A DNA stretch of 64,000 bases from Photobacterium phosphoreum (GCF_002954725.1 NZ_MSCQ01000002.1:320835-384834); one strand, 5' to 3'. Numbered from the stretch's first letter, positions 1 through 9,689 are shown. Numbers and translations: made by a program. Notes: a model not told the origin generated them from the sequence alone.

Positions 1-1
1 C

Positions 2-2725
2 AGTGTGTTGGTTAATAACAGCGGCCATGATGTACAGGCAACTGTTACAACTACAGATGTTGCGGGTAATACTGCAACTGCAGATGCTGATCATCCATAC
101 ACAGTTGATACTGCAATTGCAGCCACGATTGCTATCGACAATATTACCTCTGATGATGTGATTAATGCTGCCGAAGCAAAAACAGATATTCCTGTCCACG
201 GTACCGTTGGTGCAGACGTTCAAGTTGGCGATACAGTAACAGTGACTGTTGGCTCACAAACTTACACCACCACAGTACAAACAGGCAATACGTGGACCGT
301 TGATGTTCCGGGTAAAGTTCTGGTTGATAACGGTGGTCATGAGGTTCAAGCAACCGTCACAACTACCGATGATGCGGGCAATACAGTAACTGCAGATGCT
401 GAGCATCCATACACCGTTGATACTACGATTGCAGCAACAATCACAATCGATAATATCACTGCTGATGATGTGATTAATGCTGCCGAAGCCAAAACGGATA
501 TTCCTGTCCACGGTACAGTGGGGGCAGATGTTCAAGTTGGCGATATCGTCACGGTTAAAGTTGGCGATAATATATTTCATACAATAGTAAAAGAAGGCAA
601 TGTTTGGAGTGTATCCATATCTGGTTCAATTTTAGTTAATGCAGATTTAGATACTGTTTTTGCAAGTGTTACCGCTCATGATAATGCAGGCAATATTGTT
701 GTTGCTGATACTTCTCATGATTATAATGTGAGTCACATTAATGCTGTTATTACTATAGATCCAATTACTGGTGATAATATTATTGATGCTAAAGAATCAA
801 GTCAGACAGAACCATTTCTTATTACGGGCTCTGTTAGCGGTGATGCTAAAGTTGGTGATATTGTAGAAATAAAAGTTGGTGATCAAACTATATCTACGCA
901 TGTTATTTCAACTGCAGATGGTCTGGGCTATTCAACATCTATTGATGTTACAACGCTTGATGATTTAATTAATCAAAGTAATAATCAACATTTAGATATT
1001 TCAGCAACAGTACATGTTTCTAACCAGTATGGTGACACTGCTAGTGCGGAGATTAGCGAAGTTGTTACCGGTAGTGGCCTTGTTGAAGAATATGGAAGTG
1101 AATCAAATACTATCACTGGTTCTGCTTTTAATGATGTTTTGTTTGCTGATGATTCATTACCCGTGGCAGTTAATCAAAATGTCGCTATTGTTTTAGATTC
1201 TTCGGGCTCAATGAGAGATTATATAATCTCAAGAACTGATTTAGGATTAAGCTCTGATATAAAAGAGATTCAAATTACAGTAAATGGATACAATGATCAT
1301 TTACCACCAACTATCTATAATGTTACAGCTTCAGAGTTAGAGGCGGGGTATCATTTTTCCTATAATGATTTTTTATTCGCTAAAAATATTACTTACTCTG
1401 TGGATGGTGGTGATGTAAAACCTCTTGATTTTACTAATATGCCAGATCGTGCTTTTTATGCAAAAGAAGCGATTGAAACATTAGTTAATGAAATGATCAC
1501 TGATCAAATTCTGCATCCAGAAAGACACTTAGGCGACGATGGGATTAATTTAATTGCATTTGCTACTGAAATTAAAATAAATGCTAATTTTTTATGGGAC
1601 GATAAAGAAAAAACATTTCTAAATAGCGAACATCAAACAGTCAAAGATGTATTAGATAAGATTGATTTTTCAGGTGAGAATAATTTTGAACAACCATTAA
1701 TTGATGCGCTTAGCGGTTTCAAAGAAGGTAGCAAAAATGCCATGTTTTTTATTAGTGATGCTGATCGCTATGACCCATTAAATTTGAATAAAATTATTGC
1801 TGAAGTTGGAGAGCAGCATTTAAAAAATACACATCCACAAATTGTGACTGTTGGTGTTTCTACTGATTATACTGGTGATATTTTACAAAATATTGCTTCC
1901 TTAGGTGAAGATTATAAAGCAAATAATACTGGAGATAGCCACTTCATTAAAGTGGTTAACCTTAGTGATTTAAATGATATTTTCTTAGCTGAGGCAGATA
2001 AAATCACTGCAGGTAATGATACGGTTAATAGTGGTGACGGTAATGATATTATAATTTCAGATATTATTGATTATGATTGGTTAGACACTCAAATAGATCA
2101 TCCTGTTGATAATCATAATAATATTATTGGATTAATTATTGATGCAGCGTCACAAAAGCTTGGACATGAAATAACAAAAACGAGCACTGAATTTTATGAT
2201 TATGTAAAGGATAATATTGATCAGCTTACCGGAGGAGATCAAGATTTTTATGGTAATGATATTATTAATGCTGGAACTGGTGATGATTTAATTTACAGTG
2301 GTGGTGGCGATGATATTGTCAATGGACAAGAAGGTAATGATATAATTAATTCAGGAATAGGTAATGATATTATTTATACTGGACAAGGTAATGATACAAT
2401 AAATACTGGTTTAGGTGATGATATAATTATAATTTCCAAAGCAGGTCAAGATGAAAGCTTTTCTACAACAATAGAAGATTTTTCTAAAGATGATCGAATT
2501 GATTTATCAGAATTCCTTAATAATGATACTAGTATGGATAATATATTAAATAATATAACATCAGCATCAATAGAAAATGACTCATTAACTATTGATTTTA
2601 AAGGTAATGATAAGTCAATGACTATTGAAAACATTAGTCAAAGTTATAATGATTTAGGTCATTCTACAACAGATATCGTAACAAGCTTATTTAATCATAA
2701 TGTATTTACGCCTGACATACATTAA
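2..2725 (+). CDS. RTX/VWA giant adhesin, C-terminal part (5' end outside window)
   Basis: The reading frame is open to the left edge, so this is the C-terminal ~907 residues of a larger type I-secreted surface protein. In order: Ig-like repeats of about 104 residues (residues 1 to ~240, then more diverged copies to ~370); a von Willebrand A domain whose MIDAS motif DSSGS lies at residues 398-402 (counted from the GTG at base 5); glycine/aspartate RTX nonapeptides (GNDxI, GDDxI types) around residues 670-690 and 750-810; and a C-terminal region with the FSKDDRIDLSEF pattern typical of VCA0849-class type I secretion targets. Such proteins leave through an ABC/TolC-type channel and bind calcium outside the cell, mediating attachment or biofilm. 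No transporter genes are in view. A hairpin terminator follows at 2780. The family assignment is firm; the ligand is unknown. Confidence 0.9.
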   Translation, partial: SVLVNNSGHDVQATVTTTDVAGNTATADADHPYTVDTAIAATIAIDNITSDDVINAAEAKTDIPVHGTVGADVQVGDTVTVTVGSQTYTTTVQTGNTWTVDVPGKVLVDNGGHEVQATVTTTDDAGNTVTADAEHPYTVDTTIAATITIDNITADDVINAAEAKTDIPVHGTVGADVQVGDIVTVKVGDNIFHTIVKEGNVWSVSISGSILVNADLDTVFASVTAHDNAGNIVVADTSHDYNVSHINAVITIDPITGDNIIDAKESSQTEPFLITGSVSGDAKVGDIVEIKVGDQTISTHVISTADGLGYSTSIDVTTLDDLINQSNNQHLDISATVHVSNQYGDTASAEISEVVTGSGLVEEYGSESNTITGSAFNDVLFADDSLPVAVNQNVAIVLDSSGSMRDYIISRTDLGLSSDIKEIQITVNGYNDHLPPTIYNVTASELEAGYHFSYNDFLFAKNITYSVDGGDVKPLDFTNMPDRAFYAKEAIETLVNEMITDQILHPERHLGDDGINLIAFATEIKINANFLWDDKEKTFLNSEHQTVKDVLDKIDFSGENNFEQPLIDALSGFKEGSKNAMFFISDADRYDPLNLNKIIAEVGEQHLKNTHPQIVTVGVSTDYTGDILQNIASLGEDYKANNTGDSHFIKVVNLSDLNDIFLAEADKITAGNDTVNSGDGNDIIISDIIDYDWLDTQIDHPVDNHNNIIGLIIDAASQKLGHEITKTSTEFYDYVKDNIDQLTGGDQDFYGNDIINAGTGDDLIYSGGGDDIVNGQEGNDIINSGIGNDIIYTGQGNDTINTGLGDDIIIISKAGQDESFSTTIEDFSKDDRIDLSEFLNNDTSMDNILNNITSASIENDSLTIDFKGNDKSMTIENISQSYNDLGHSTTDIVTSLFNHNVFTPDIH
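5..715 (+). repeat. 312-bp tandem coding repeats of the adhesin
   Basis: The PYTVDT block recurs at bases 92 and 404, giving a 312-bp (104-codon) period. The tail of an earlier copy occupies 5-91, copy 1 is 92-403 and copy 2 starts at 404. The first half of copy 2 nearly matches copy 1 in DNA, and similarity drops after about base 560. Further copies probably lie left of the window. Confidence 0.85.
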
Positions 2726-2736
2726 TAAATAACAGT

Positions 2737-2772
2737 AACAATAACAATAACAATAACAATAACAATAACAAT
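2737..2772 (+). repeat. AACAAT hexanucleotide microsatellite
   Basis: Six perfect AACAAT units follow a one-base variant unit at 2731-2736. The array lies between the adhesin stop codon (2725) and its terminator hairpin, so it is transcribed but not translated. Such arrays can vary in length by slippage. Confidence 0.9.
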
Positions 2773-2779
2773 AATAACA

Positions 2780-2810
2780 ACGTTCCTTTTTATTAAAGGA
2801 ACGTGTTTTA
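2780..2810 (+). terminator. Rho-independent terminator of the adhesin gene
   Basis: A perfect 10-bp stem (ACGTTCCTTT at 2780-2789 with its complement at 2795-2804) and a 5-nt loop, followed by GTTTTA. Confidence 0.75.
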
Positions 2811-2832
2811 TCAACTATAAGAATAATTAAAT

Positions 2833-5800
2833 ATGATATTAAAAAAGACATTATTGTCGTCGCTAATCTTGCTCACTCTTTCTGGCTGTCATGATGGTGA
2901 TAGTGATAACGAATTTACATCTCAAATACCGGATCCTGAAACACCGAGTACTAAACCGAAAGATCCTATTATTGATTTAAAACCAGAAAAACCTATTTTT
3001 AATACATCTGGTATTATTAACGGTATGACTGGCCAACCTATTAATGGCCAGATTACAGCATCTGATAAACAAGGGACTGTAATTACATATACGTTGTCAA
3101 ATAATCCTAATTGGTTAACGATTAATGCTCAAACGGGTAAATTATCAGGTGTACCATCAAGAAATGATAATGGCCGTTATTCTGTTACAGTAACGGCTTC
3201 TAATGGTAATGTTTCTAGTCATGTTCAAATTAATGTAATTATTAGTGATAGTAATCACGTACCTATTATTAAATCACCTGTGACTCAGACAATTATTGTA
3301 AATACTCCTTTTTCTGTCGGAATAGTGGCAAAGGACAATGATGGCGATCGATTAACTTATCGTCTTACTAATGCACCTTCTTGGGCTAAAATTGATGCTA
3401 ATAACGGTTTGATTTCAGGTCAACCAACAGTGTTAGGTAAACACCCACTAAATATTCAAGTTTCTGATGGTAAAGCAAAAGCTTTTGCATCAGTTATTAT
3501 TGATGTTGTGGTAAATCCAACACCAATGATCTTGATGCCATCATCAGTGACAGCTCAAACTCGGCATCTTTTTAGTAAAAAAATAGCCGCTAAAGATCCT
3601 AATGGTAAACAACTTCGTTATTCAATGTCAGGTCAACCGAGTTGGTTACACTTAAATCCTAATACCGGTGTTATTTCTGGTACGCCAGGTCGTGATGATG
3701 ATGGTGAGTCGATAATTACAGTGACGGTGTCAAATGGAGAGCAACAAGCAACATCTGTCATTAAATTTGTCATTGAAGATGCGAATAAAGCACCAGTATT
3801 AACGCCAATTGCTGATCAAACAATGACTGCTGGCAAGGCGATAGACCTTCAAGTTATAGCAACTGATGAAGATCAAGACCCACTAATTTATACTGTTGTT
3901 AATGCTCCTACATGGTTAAATATTAACAGTAAAACAGGTGTTATTACAGTCGCACCAGAACTTGATGTAACCGGTGATTTTATTATTACTGTTACAGCAA
4001 CAGACAGTAAATTATCAAGTAGTACAACGCTGAATCTTCATATCAAGCAAGGTCAATTTGATATCACGACGGTTGTTTTAGGTGGCGGAAAAATCACACC
4101 GACTCAGATGACAGTAGTTGCAGGTGATAGTGCGACATTTACCATTAGTCTTGATGGTAAAAATAAAGTCAAAAGCATTACAGGGTGTAATGGTGTCCTT
4201 ACCGATAATAAATATGTCATTACTGATGTACAGGCAAACTGTCAGATTAATGCTGATTTTGATGATGTAGGCTATATTCCACCAGAAGCGTTTAATACTA
4301 ATAATTTCCCAAGTGATTTAAGTGGAAGTTTAGAGGCGTCACTATTATTTGCTCAGAATCATGTTATTCCAGCAAAATCGCATATTGATGGTGATGTTCA
4401 TCAGCACCTCATTGGTGAGCGTAAAACCTTAGTAATGCTAAAACCCAAAGATCCTAATTTTGATGAAGCCATTCCATTAACAATGACAGGTTATGATATT
4501 GATGGTAATAAGTTAGGTACATTAACACTAGAGCGCCCTTATAAATTGCCGCCAATTTCAGGTGTTATAGACCCTAAAATTAGAGCCCAAGTTAAATTTG
4601 ATCCAACGATAACATTTGATTCATTACCTCAAGTTAATACTAATCAGTTAAGATCTAATGGTGATTATCTTGCTGAACAAATAGCGAAATCTACTCAAGG
4701 AGTATCAATAAAATTATCTGATGGTTATTGGACTGGCACAATTACCTTAAAGGCAGATAAAGCGTTAAATGGTAAGGTTGTGATTATATCTTCTAGCGCT
4801 GGTTATAATTCAACGGTTAATGCACGAAGCGCAGTAACAATCAGTAATGGGCAAACATTATATTTTATAAATGTAAACGGTGTTTGGTACACGAAATCAG
4901 ATGTTGAAGGTAGCATTAATAAGGTAGCTTACGGCCATGGTTATTGGACTACAACCATGCCTGCAGAATGGTTATATTATGGCTTACGTCTGACTTTTAA
5001 TCATGATAATAATGAAGGTCAATTTAGCGATACTAATGTCGGAGCACCGACCGTTATTTATATGAATACGATTGATATTGGTATGCTAACCCAACGTCAT
5101 GATAGCTTTGAATTTGCTAAAGACTCTGAGTTACCACGTGAATTCTATCAAACATTACCAACAAGTCGTTTAGTGGTTAGTCGATACCAAGGCATGAATT
5201 TTGATGAAATTATGATGCCAAATGGTGATCTTTATACTGATCATGCACCTGATGACGGTGGGTGGCAAGCGGGGAGTATGCGTAGTAATATTGCTAAGTC
5301 ATTGATCTCTATTGGTATCGACTCTGCTAACTATGGTTTTAATTCTTCAGCTGGACCAGAACAAAATGGTCATGATAGCTACTTAGCTCGAATGATGACA
5401 GCACATACCTCTATCGGTAAATATAATAATGGTGATATAGACCATGGTGGTTCTGGCGGTGGTGGTATTGTTACCTTAACTGGTACGGTTGGTAATGAAA
5501 TGAGCCATGAAGCAGGGCATGCGCTTGGACTTGGGCATTCTGAAGGTGGAGTTTTGAGTATTCAACATCCAGCAGATCAGGTTGATTCAACGTGGGGCTG
5601 GGACAGTAAAAAGAATCTGTTTGTTCCGAACTTTGAACAAGGGCAATCGAATCAACCTGTCTGTTTTGGAAGTGATGAAAATAAACAATGTATCGAACCT
5701 TGGCATAAGCATAGATTTGGCCAGGATGCTATGTACGGTGGTTGGGGAAGTATGTACCCTGATAACCGCTATACAATGTATACCCCATATTCAAGTGCAA

Positions 5801-6612
5801 AAATTCAACGAAATTTAGAAGCAAATATGGTGTTTTCAGAGTCATCACCAACAGGTGCTTTAAAATGGAATTCAATCACGCATAAAATGGAGCCATTTAG
5901 CTATAAGATCACTATAGCAGATATGTTGACAATTGGTGGTAGTACATTAGAAGCAGAAAGTGATGATGCTGCTTTTATTGCTAAAAAGTTTGCAACGATT
6001 AATGCTATTTACGTGGTGTCTGGAAACCAGAATTGGACGGGTGATATTATACTTCCTGCTGCGGAAAATGTTCCCGTTGGTAGCATACTACGTATAAATC
6101 ATGATGCGCTTTGGGCTTCGAATTTCCATATAAATGGTAAAACAATTACAAATCCGCATAATCTAACGTATCGTTCAAATGGTACTATATGGGTTGAAGA
6201 TAATAGTTTCAGCACAGAAATCTCAAAGAAAGCAACACACTTTGGTGTTCCCGTGTCAACACTTCTTGGATATTACGATCCAGAACAAAAGTTGCAGAGC
6301 TATATTTATCCAACATTCCATGGCTCTCGAGGCTATACCTATGCTGATGATAAAGAGTATATAACGCCTAGAAGTTGTCACCTTGATGTCGATTTAGCAA
6401 ATGGTGAGACATTAAAATATTGGTTACCAGCGACAAGGTTAAATAGCAGTGTGATGAATAAATTTCATATTAATATTGCAGAGTCCGATAACCCTATTAA
6501 TGCGACCGTTATTTGTGATGGGACAACATTAGCAACGAAAGCGGTCTCTAAGCCAGAAGTCGGGTTGATTCAAACCGTCGATGGTGCACCATTAACAAAG
6601 AAAATTAGTTAA
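2833..6612 (+). CDS. M66 (StcE/TagA-type) zinc metalloprotease lipoprotein
   Basis: Predicted secreted, lipid-anchored metalloprotease of 1259 residues. A lipoprotein signal ends in the lipobox LSGC (Cys19); His at +2 does not signal inner-membrane retention. Four putative-Ig (He_PIG/cadherin-like) modules follow, roughly residues 50-405, each with a WLxIxxxTGxIxG-type core, then a small beta domain (~405-475). The StcE-like catalytic region carries the M66 zinc motif HEAGHALGLGH at residues 892-902 (catalytic Glu893). A C-terminal beta-rich part resembles the TagA domain. Known M66 enzymes (E. coli StcE, V. cholerae TagA) cleave mucin-type glycoproteins and are usually about 900-1000 residues, so the Ig array makes this one longer. 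Substrate is inferred from the family. It follows the adhesin on the same strand but has its own terminator. Confidence 0.9.
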   Translation: MILKKTLLSSLILLTLSGCHDGDSDNEFTSQIPDPETPSTKPKDPIIDLKPEKPIFNTSGIINGMTGQPINGQITASDKQGTVITYTLSNNPNWLTINAQTGKLSGVPSRNDNGRYSVTVTASNGNVSSHVQINVIISDSNHVPIIKSPVTQTIIVNTPFSVGIVAKDNDGDRLTYRLTNAPSWAKIDANNGLISGQPTVLGKHPLNIQVSDGKAKAFASVIIDVVVNPTPMILMPSSVTAQTRHLFSKKIAAKDPNGKQLRYSMSGQPSWLHLNPNTGVISGTPGRDDDGESIITVTVSNGEQQATSVIKFVIEDANKAPVLTPIADQTMTAGKAIDLQVIATDEDQDPLIYTVVNAPTWLNINSKTGVITVAPELDVTGDFIITVTATDSKLSSSTTLNLHIKQGQFDITTVVLGGGKITPTQMTVVAGDSATFTISLDGKNKVKSITGCNGVLTDNKYVITDVQANCQINADFDDVGYIPPEAFNTNNFPSDLSGSLEASLLFAQNHVIPAKSHIDGDVHQHLIGERKTLVMLKPKDPNFDEAIPLTMTGYDIDGNKLGTLTLERPYKLPPISGVIDPKIRAQVKFDPTITFDSLPQVNTNQLRSNGDYLAEQIAKSTQGVSIKLSDGYWTGTITLKADKALNGKVVIISSSAGYNSTVNARSAVTISNGQTLYFINVNGVWYTKSDVEGSINKVAYGHGYWTTTMPAEWLYYGLRLTFNHDNNEGQFSDTNVGAPTVIYMNTIDIGMLTQRHDSFEFAKDSELPREFYQTLPTSRLVVSRYQGMNFDEIMMPNGDLYTDHAPDDGGWQAGSMRSNIAKSLISIGIDSANYGFNSSAGPEQNGHDSYLARMMTAHTSIGKYNNGDIDHGGSGGGGIVTLTGTVGNEMSHEAGHALGLGHSEGGVLSIQHPADQVDSTWGWDSKKNLFVPNFEQGQSNQPVCFGSDENKQCIEPWHKHRFGQDAMYGGWGSMYPDNRYTMYTPYSSAKIQRNLEANMVFSESSPTGALKWNSITHKMEPFSYKITIADMLTIGGSTLEAESDDAAFIAKKFATINAIYVVSGNQNWTGDIILPAAENVPVGSILRINHDALWASNFHINGKTITNPHNLTYRSNGTIWVEDNSFSTEISKKATHFGVPVSTLLGYYDPEQKLQSYIYPTFHGSRGYTYADDKEYITPRSCHLDVDLANGETLKYWLPATRLNSSVMNKFHINIAESDNPINATVICDGTTLATKAVSKPEVGLIQTVDGAPLTKKIS

Positions 6613-6642
6613 TAGCAATAAAATAACAAGTAAATCTATTTT

Positions 6643-6676
6643 AAGGGGAATAGCATCATTGATGCTATTCCCCTTT
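6643..6676 (+). terminator. Strong terminator after the M66 protease
   Basis: A 15-bp perfect stem (6643-6657 with 6661-6675), 3-nt loop, flanked by A-rich sequence on the left and ending in TTT. It lies between convergent genes and probably serves both. Confidence 0.8.
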
Positions 6677-6733
6677 CATTATTTTAGGCTTTATATATTA
6701 CATTTCACTGTAACATTCACTACCGCAGTACGA

Positions 6734-7288
6734 TTAACGCAATTGGTACACTTGGCCTTCTTTATCCGCTTTAACTGCAGCAAAGCTTAATACAAATGGA
6801 CCTTGGGCTTGAACCGTTGCTGGTAATGTTTGAATTGCTTGCTTTGCTTCTTCACGGGTTGCGAAATTACCGTAAGTAACCGCATACCAGTTACGGCCTA
6901 ATGCATGTTTCCAGTTAACCCAAATTGGTTGATTGCCAGTGATAGGTTGAAGATAACCACGTAGGTTACGTTCTTCACTGAGAGCCAAAATCTGAACGGT
7001 AAAGTGTGAAGGATTGATATCACCAAATGCTTGGTCGTTCGTCATTGATTCTTCATCAGCAAGATGAGCATCGTTATTATCGATGTAGTCACTATCAATA
7101 ACAGGTTCGCTGGTTACTGTTGTGTCTGGTGTAACAGTTGCTACAGGCTCTTGCTGACATTGAAGGTTTTCATTATCAAGTTTTGATGGTAATAGGTAAC
7201 CTGTATCACAAGGACTGCTAGATGATGCACAACCAGATAATGCAAATAAACCTAAGACAACTGCTGCCTTTAGCGTACGAGATGTCAT
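6734..7288 (-). CDS. SPOR-domain lipoprotein
   Basis: A 184-residue exported protein with a lipoprotein signal (lipobox LSGC, Cys20), a low-complexity linker (~25-90) and a C-terminal SPOR domain (~95-178, starting HFTVQILAL). SPOR domains bind peptidoglycan lacking stem peptides, often at the division septum. The C-terminal domain resembles that of the lipoprotein at 23075-24208 (shared pattern Q-I-x-A, P-x-WVN-K, YGNF/GHYAD, A-x-x-A-L-P), so the two look like paralogues. It is monocistronic; the M66 terminator lies downstream. The exact role is not known. Confidence 0.8.
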   Translation of the reverse strand: MTSRTLKAAVVLGLFALSGCASSSSPCDTGYLLPSKLDNENLQCQQEPVATVTPDTTVTSEPVIDSDYIDNNDAHLADEESMTNDQAFGDINPSHFTVQILALSEERNLRGYLQPITGNQPIWVNWKHALGRNWYAVTYGNFATREEAKQAIQTLPATVQAQGPFVLSFAAVKADKEGQVYQLR

Positions 7289-7631
7289 TGTTTTCTCCGA
7301 AGAATATTTAATGATTTGTTAATCAATGTGGTATCAGTATCAATAAGTTTTATGGCCTGAATATCACTATTAACAAATGTCTTTATACTTGGAGTGTATT
7401 GTAGCTAAAAACGGCAGAATATTGACATGATAATTACGCTTTAATGATCAGATGTATGTTTTTTGCTCAGGTCAACTATGTTAAATGAGAATCAAGTTAT
7501 ATTGCCTTGAACAATTAACGAGATAATGCCGTTATATGCATTTTTACTCTTTCATAGAGGTAAATGGTATTTTTAAAATACAGATGATTGGTTAACATAT
7601 TACTAACAACTGTATTTAAAAAGGAATGCTT
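7289..7631. other. Divergent intergenic region, no gene seen
   Basis: AT-rich spacer between the SPOR lipoprotein (minus) and a small membrane protein (plus). It must hold both promoters, but I could not single out a convincing -35/-10 pair. AAGGA at 7621-7625 is the ribosome-binding site of the plus gene. Confidence 0.5.
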
Positions 7632-7868
7632 ATGAAAGCGTGGTTACTGAAAGTGAATGATCGTCAACGACAGATAGTAGCTGCAGTTATTGCAATATTA
7701 TTAGTTGCAGTGTCATTGGTCACAACAGGGCTGACTAGTGCATTATGTGACTTAAGTGCATTTGTTATTTTAGTGGGCGTTTTATGGCTAAAAATGAAGG
7801 GACAGCAACTAAAGAATATCTCTCATGAAGAATTAAAACCTTCGGTAAAAATGGAAATTGAACCTTAA
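7632..7868 (+). CDS. Small two-helix membrane protein, unknown function
   Basis: A 78-residue protein with a basic N-terminus (KAWLLKVNDRQRQ) and two hydrophobic stretches (about residues 15-35 and 38-55), ending in a charged cytoplasmic-type tail. The ATG at 7632 is preferred over the one at 7626 because AAGGA at 7621-7625 is then six bases upstream. I do not recognise the family. It stands alone before the dicarboxylate carrier, with a 258-bp gap. Confidence 0.55.
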   Translation: MKAWLLKVNDRQRQIVAAVIAILLVAVSLVTTGLTSALCDLSAFVILVGVLWLKMKGQQLKNISHEELKPSVKMEIEP

Positions 7869-8126
7869 GAATATATTTATTCTTATAATGGATAAGATTA
7901 TCTGTTAAGGAATAAATATTCAAAGTAAAAACAAAGTCATCACAATAAACAAAACTAAACGTAACATAATCATGGGTAATTGTTTATATTAATATTTTTA
8001 TTGATATAAATTTTAATAAAGTGTGATTAAGTGCTAATTATTGCTTCTACATAAACTTTATTATCAGCACGAATTTTTACTGGATATGATTCAGTAATGT
8101 AAGCGCTGTTATTAGGGAGTATTGAT

Positions 8127-9440
8127 GTGTTTATTGTAGAATTTTTGATTGTACTTGTGTGTATCTTGGTGGGTGCTCGAATCGGCGGTATTGGTTTGGG
8201 TGTTATGGGTGGTATTGGTCTTGCTATTCTAAGTTTTGTTTTTGGTTTGCAACCGACTAGCCCACCGATTGATGTAATGTTAATGATCATGGCAGTTGTT
8301 GCAGCAGCAGCAGCAATGCAAGCGGCAGGTGGTCTTGAATATCTAATTAAAATTGCGTCAAATATTCTGCGTAAAAATCCTCGTCATATTACCTTTATTG
8401 CGCCGTTAGTTACTTATATGTTTACCTTCTTAGCGGGTACAGGCCATGTTGCTTATTCAGTGCTACCTGTTATTGCAGAAGTAAGTCGTCGTAGCGGTAT
8501 TCGTCCTGAGCGTCCATTAGGTATGGCCGTTATTGCTTCACAGTTCGCGATAGTTGCAAGTCCTATTGCTGCTGCGGTTGTGGCATTAGTTGCTTTCTTA
8601 GAACCACAAGGTATTACATTAGCTGACGTGTTAATGGTTACTATTCCAGGTACTTTCTGTGGTTTAGCCTTAGCGTGTGTTGTCGTTAATAAAATGGGTA
8701 AAGATCTAAAAGACGATCCTGAATATCAACGTCGTATGCAAGATCCTGCTTTCCGTAAAGAAATGGAACAAGAAGTAAAAGTAGAAGAAATCGTTATTAA
8801 GCCGGGAGCAAAGAAAGCAGTTGGCTTATTTTTATTTGGTGCATTAGCTGTTGTTATCATGGGTGCGTTCCCCGCGTTACGCCCTAACTTCAATGGTTCT
8901 GCTATGGGAATGGCACATACGATTGAGATCGTTATGTTAGCTGTTGCTGCTTTGATTATTTTGATCTGTAAGCCAGATGGCAATGCGATCACTCAAGGTT
9001 CAGTATTCCATGCAGGTATGCGTGCAATTGTGGCTATCTTTGGTATTGCATGGTTAGGTGATACCTTTATTGCTGGTCACAGTGAAATGGTTAAAGATGC
9101 GGTGTCTGGCTTAGTTGAAGTTGCGCCATGGACATTTGCTTTTGCTCTGTTTGCGTTATCAGTAATGGTTAATAGCCAAGGTGCAACAACAGCAGTGCTT
9201 GTGCCGGTTGGTATTACATTAGGTCTACCACCTGAAGTGATTATTGCAACGTTCGTTGCGGTTAACGGTTACTTCTTTATTCCTAACTATGGTCCAATCA
9301 TTGCTTCAATTGATTTCGACCGTACAGGAACCACAAAAATTGGTAGTTACATCTTTAACCACAGCTTTATGATCCCTGGTTTATTAAGCATGGTATTTAG
9401 TATTATCTTTGGTTTTATTTTTGCTAGCTTTGTTTTATAA
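8127..9440 (+). CDS. Anaerobic C4-dicarboxylate carrier, DcuA/DcuB family (DcuB-like)
   Basis: A 437-residue polytopic inner-membrane protein matching the Dcu family along its length. Recognisable blocks are GARxGGIGLGxMGGIGL near the start, [20 protein letters not shown], a [16 protein letters not shown] segment, [10 protein letters not shown], and a C-terminal [10 protein letters not shown]...NHSFMIPG block. Several blocks (PPIDVM, GHV, FDRTGTT) are closer to DcuB than DcuA. These carriers exchange fumarate, malate or aspartate for succinate during fumarate respiration. The start is a GTG at 8127 preceded by AGGGAG at 8115-8120. No sensor kinase or aspartase gene is adjacent. The upstream spacer has a TGTGA half-site near 8021 but no full CRP or FNR site that I could find. 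A terminator follows. Confidence 0.88.
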   Translation: MFIVEFLIVLVCILVGARIGGIGLGVMGGIGLAILSFVFGLQPTSPPIDVMLMIMAVVAAAAAMQAAGGLEYLIKIASNILRKNPRHITFIAPLVTYMFTFLAGTGHVAYSVLPVIAEVSRRSGIRPERPLGMAVIASQFAIVASPIAAAVVALVAFLEPQGITLADVLMVTIPGTFCGLALACVVVNKMGKDLKDDPEYQRRMQDPAFRKEMEQEVKVEEIVIKPGAKKAVGLFLFGALAVVIMGAFPALRPNFNGSAMGMAHTIEIVMLAVAALIILICKPDGNAITQGSVFHAGMRAIVAIFGIAWLGDTFIAGHSEMVKDAVSGLVEVAPWTFAFALFALSVMVNSQGATTAVLVPVGITLGLPPEVIIATFVAVNGYFFIPNYGPIIASIDFDRTGTTKIGSYIFNHSFMIPGLLSMVFSIIFGFIFASFVL

Positions 9441-9481
9441 GCCTGGTTTAAATAACACGTAACACGATTATTTTATTATAT

Positions 9482-9533
9482 AAAAGCCTCTATACCTTTT
9501 GAATGTACATCGAAGGTTGGGGGCTTTTTTTTG
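9482..9533 (+). terminator. Terminator after the Dcu carrier
   Basis: AAAAGCC...GGGCTTTT pairing with an inner ACCTT/AAGGT stem, followed by an eight-T run (9526-9532 region). Confidence 0.7.
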
Positions 9534-9584
9534 TTTGCGTTTTCTACACTATAACCAATTATAACCAACTATAAAGACACCAAC

Positions 9585-9629
9585 CATAAAGACTATCGTC
9601 ATGCGTCATGGTGAGCGATAGTCTTTATG
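9585..9629. repeat. 14-bp perfect inverted repeat
   Basis: CATAAAGACTATCG at 9585-9598 pairs with its exact complement at 9616-9629 around a 17-nt loop. No T-run follows on either strand, so it may be a second stem or an mRNA 3' structure between convergent genes. Confidence 0.7.
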
Positions 9630-9630
9630 A

Positions 9631-9673
9631 TAAAAAAATCAGCATTAGCGTTGATAGTTGAACGCTAATGCTG
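9631..9673 (-). terminator. Terminator of the amidohydrolase gene
   Basis: A 13-bp perfect stem (9640-9652 with 9661-9673, 8-nt loop), followed on the minus strand by a T-run (A-run at 9632-9638 on the plus strand). It sits 17 bp beyond the stop of the minus gene. Confidence 0.85.
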
Positions 9674-9689
9674 TGATAGACAATATAAA

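Noticed and set aside
162..580. Minus-strand frames opposite the adhesin repeats
   Set aside because: They are antisense shadows of the strong repeat-coding frame and have no ribosome sites or recognisable protein patterns.
8027..8290. Minus-strand 87-codon frame over the start of the Dcu gene
   Set aside because: It lies antisense to the carrier's N-terminus and mirrors its codon pattern; no independent support.
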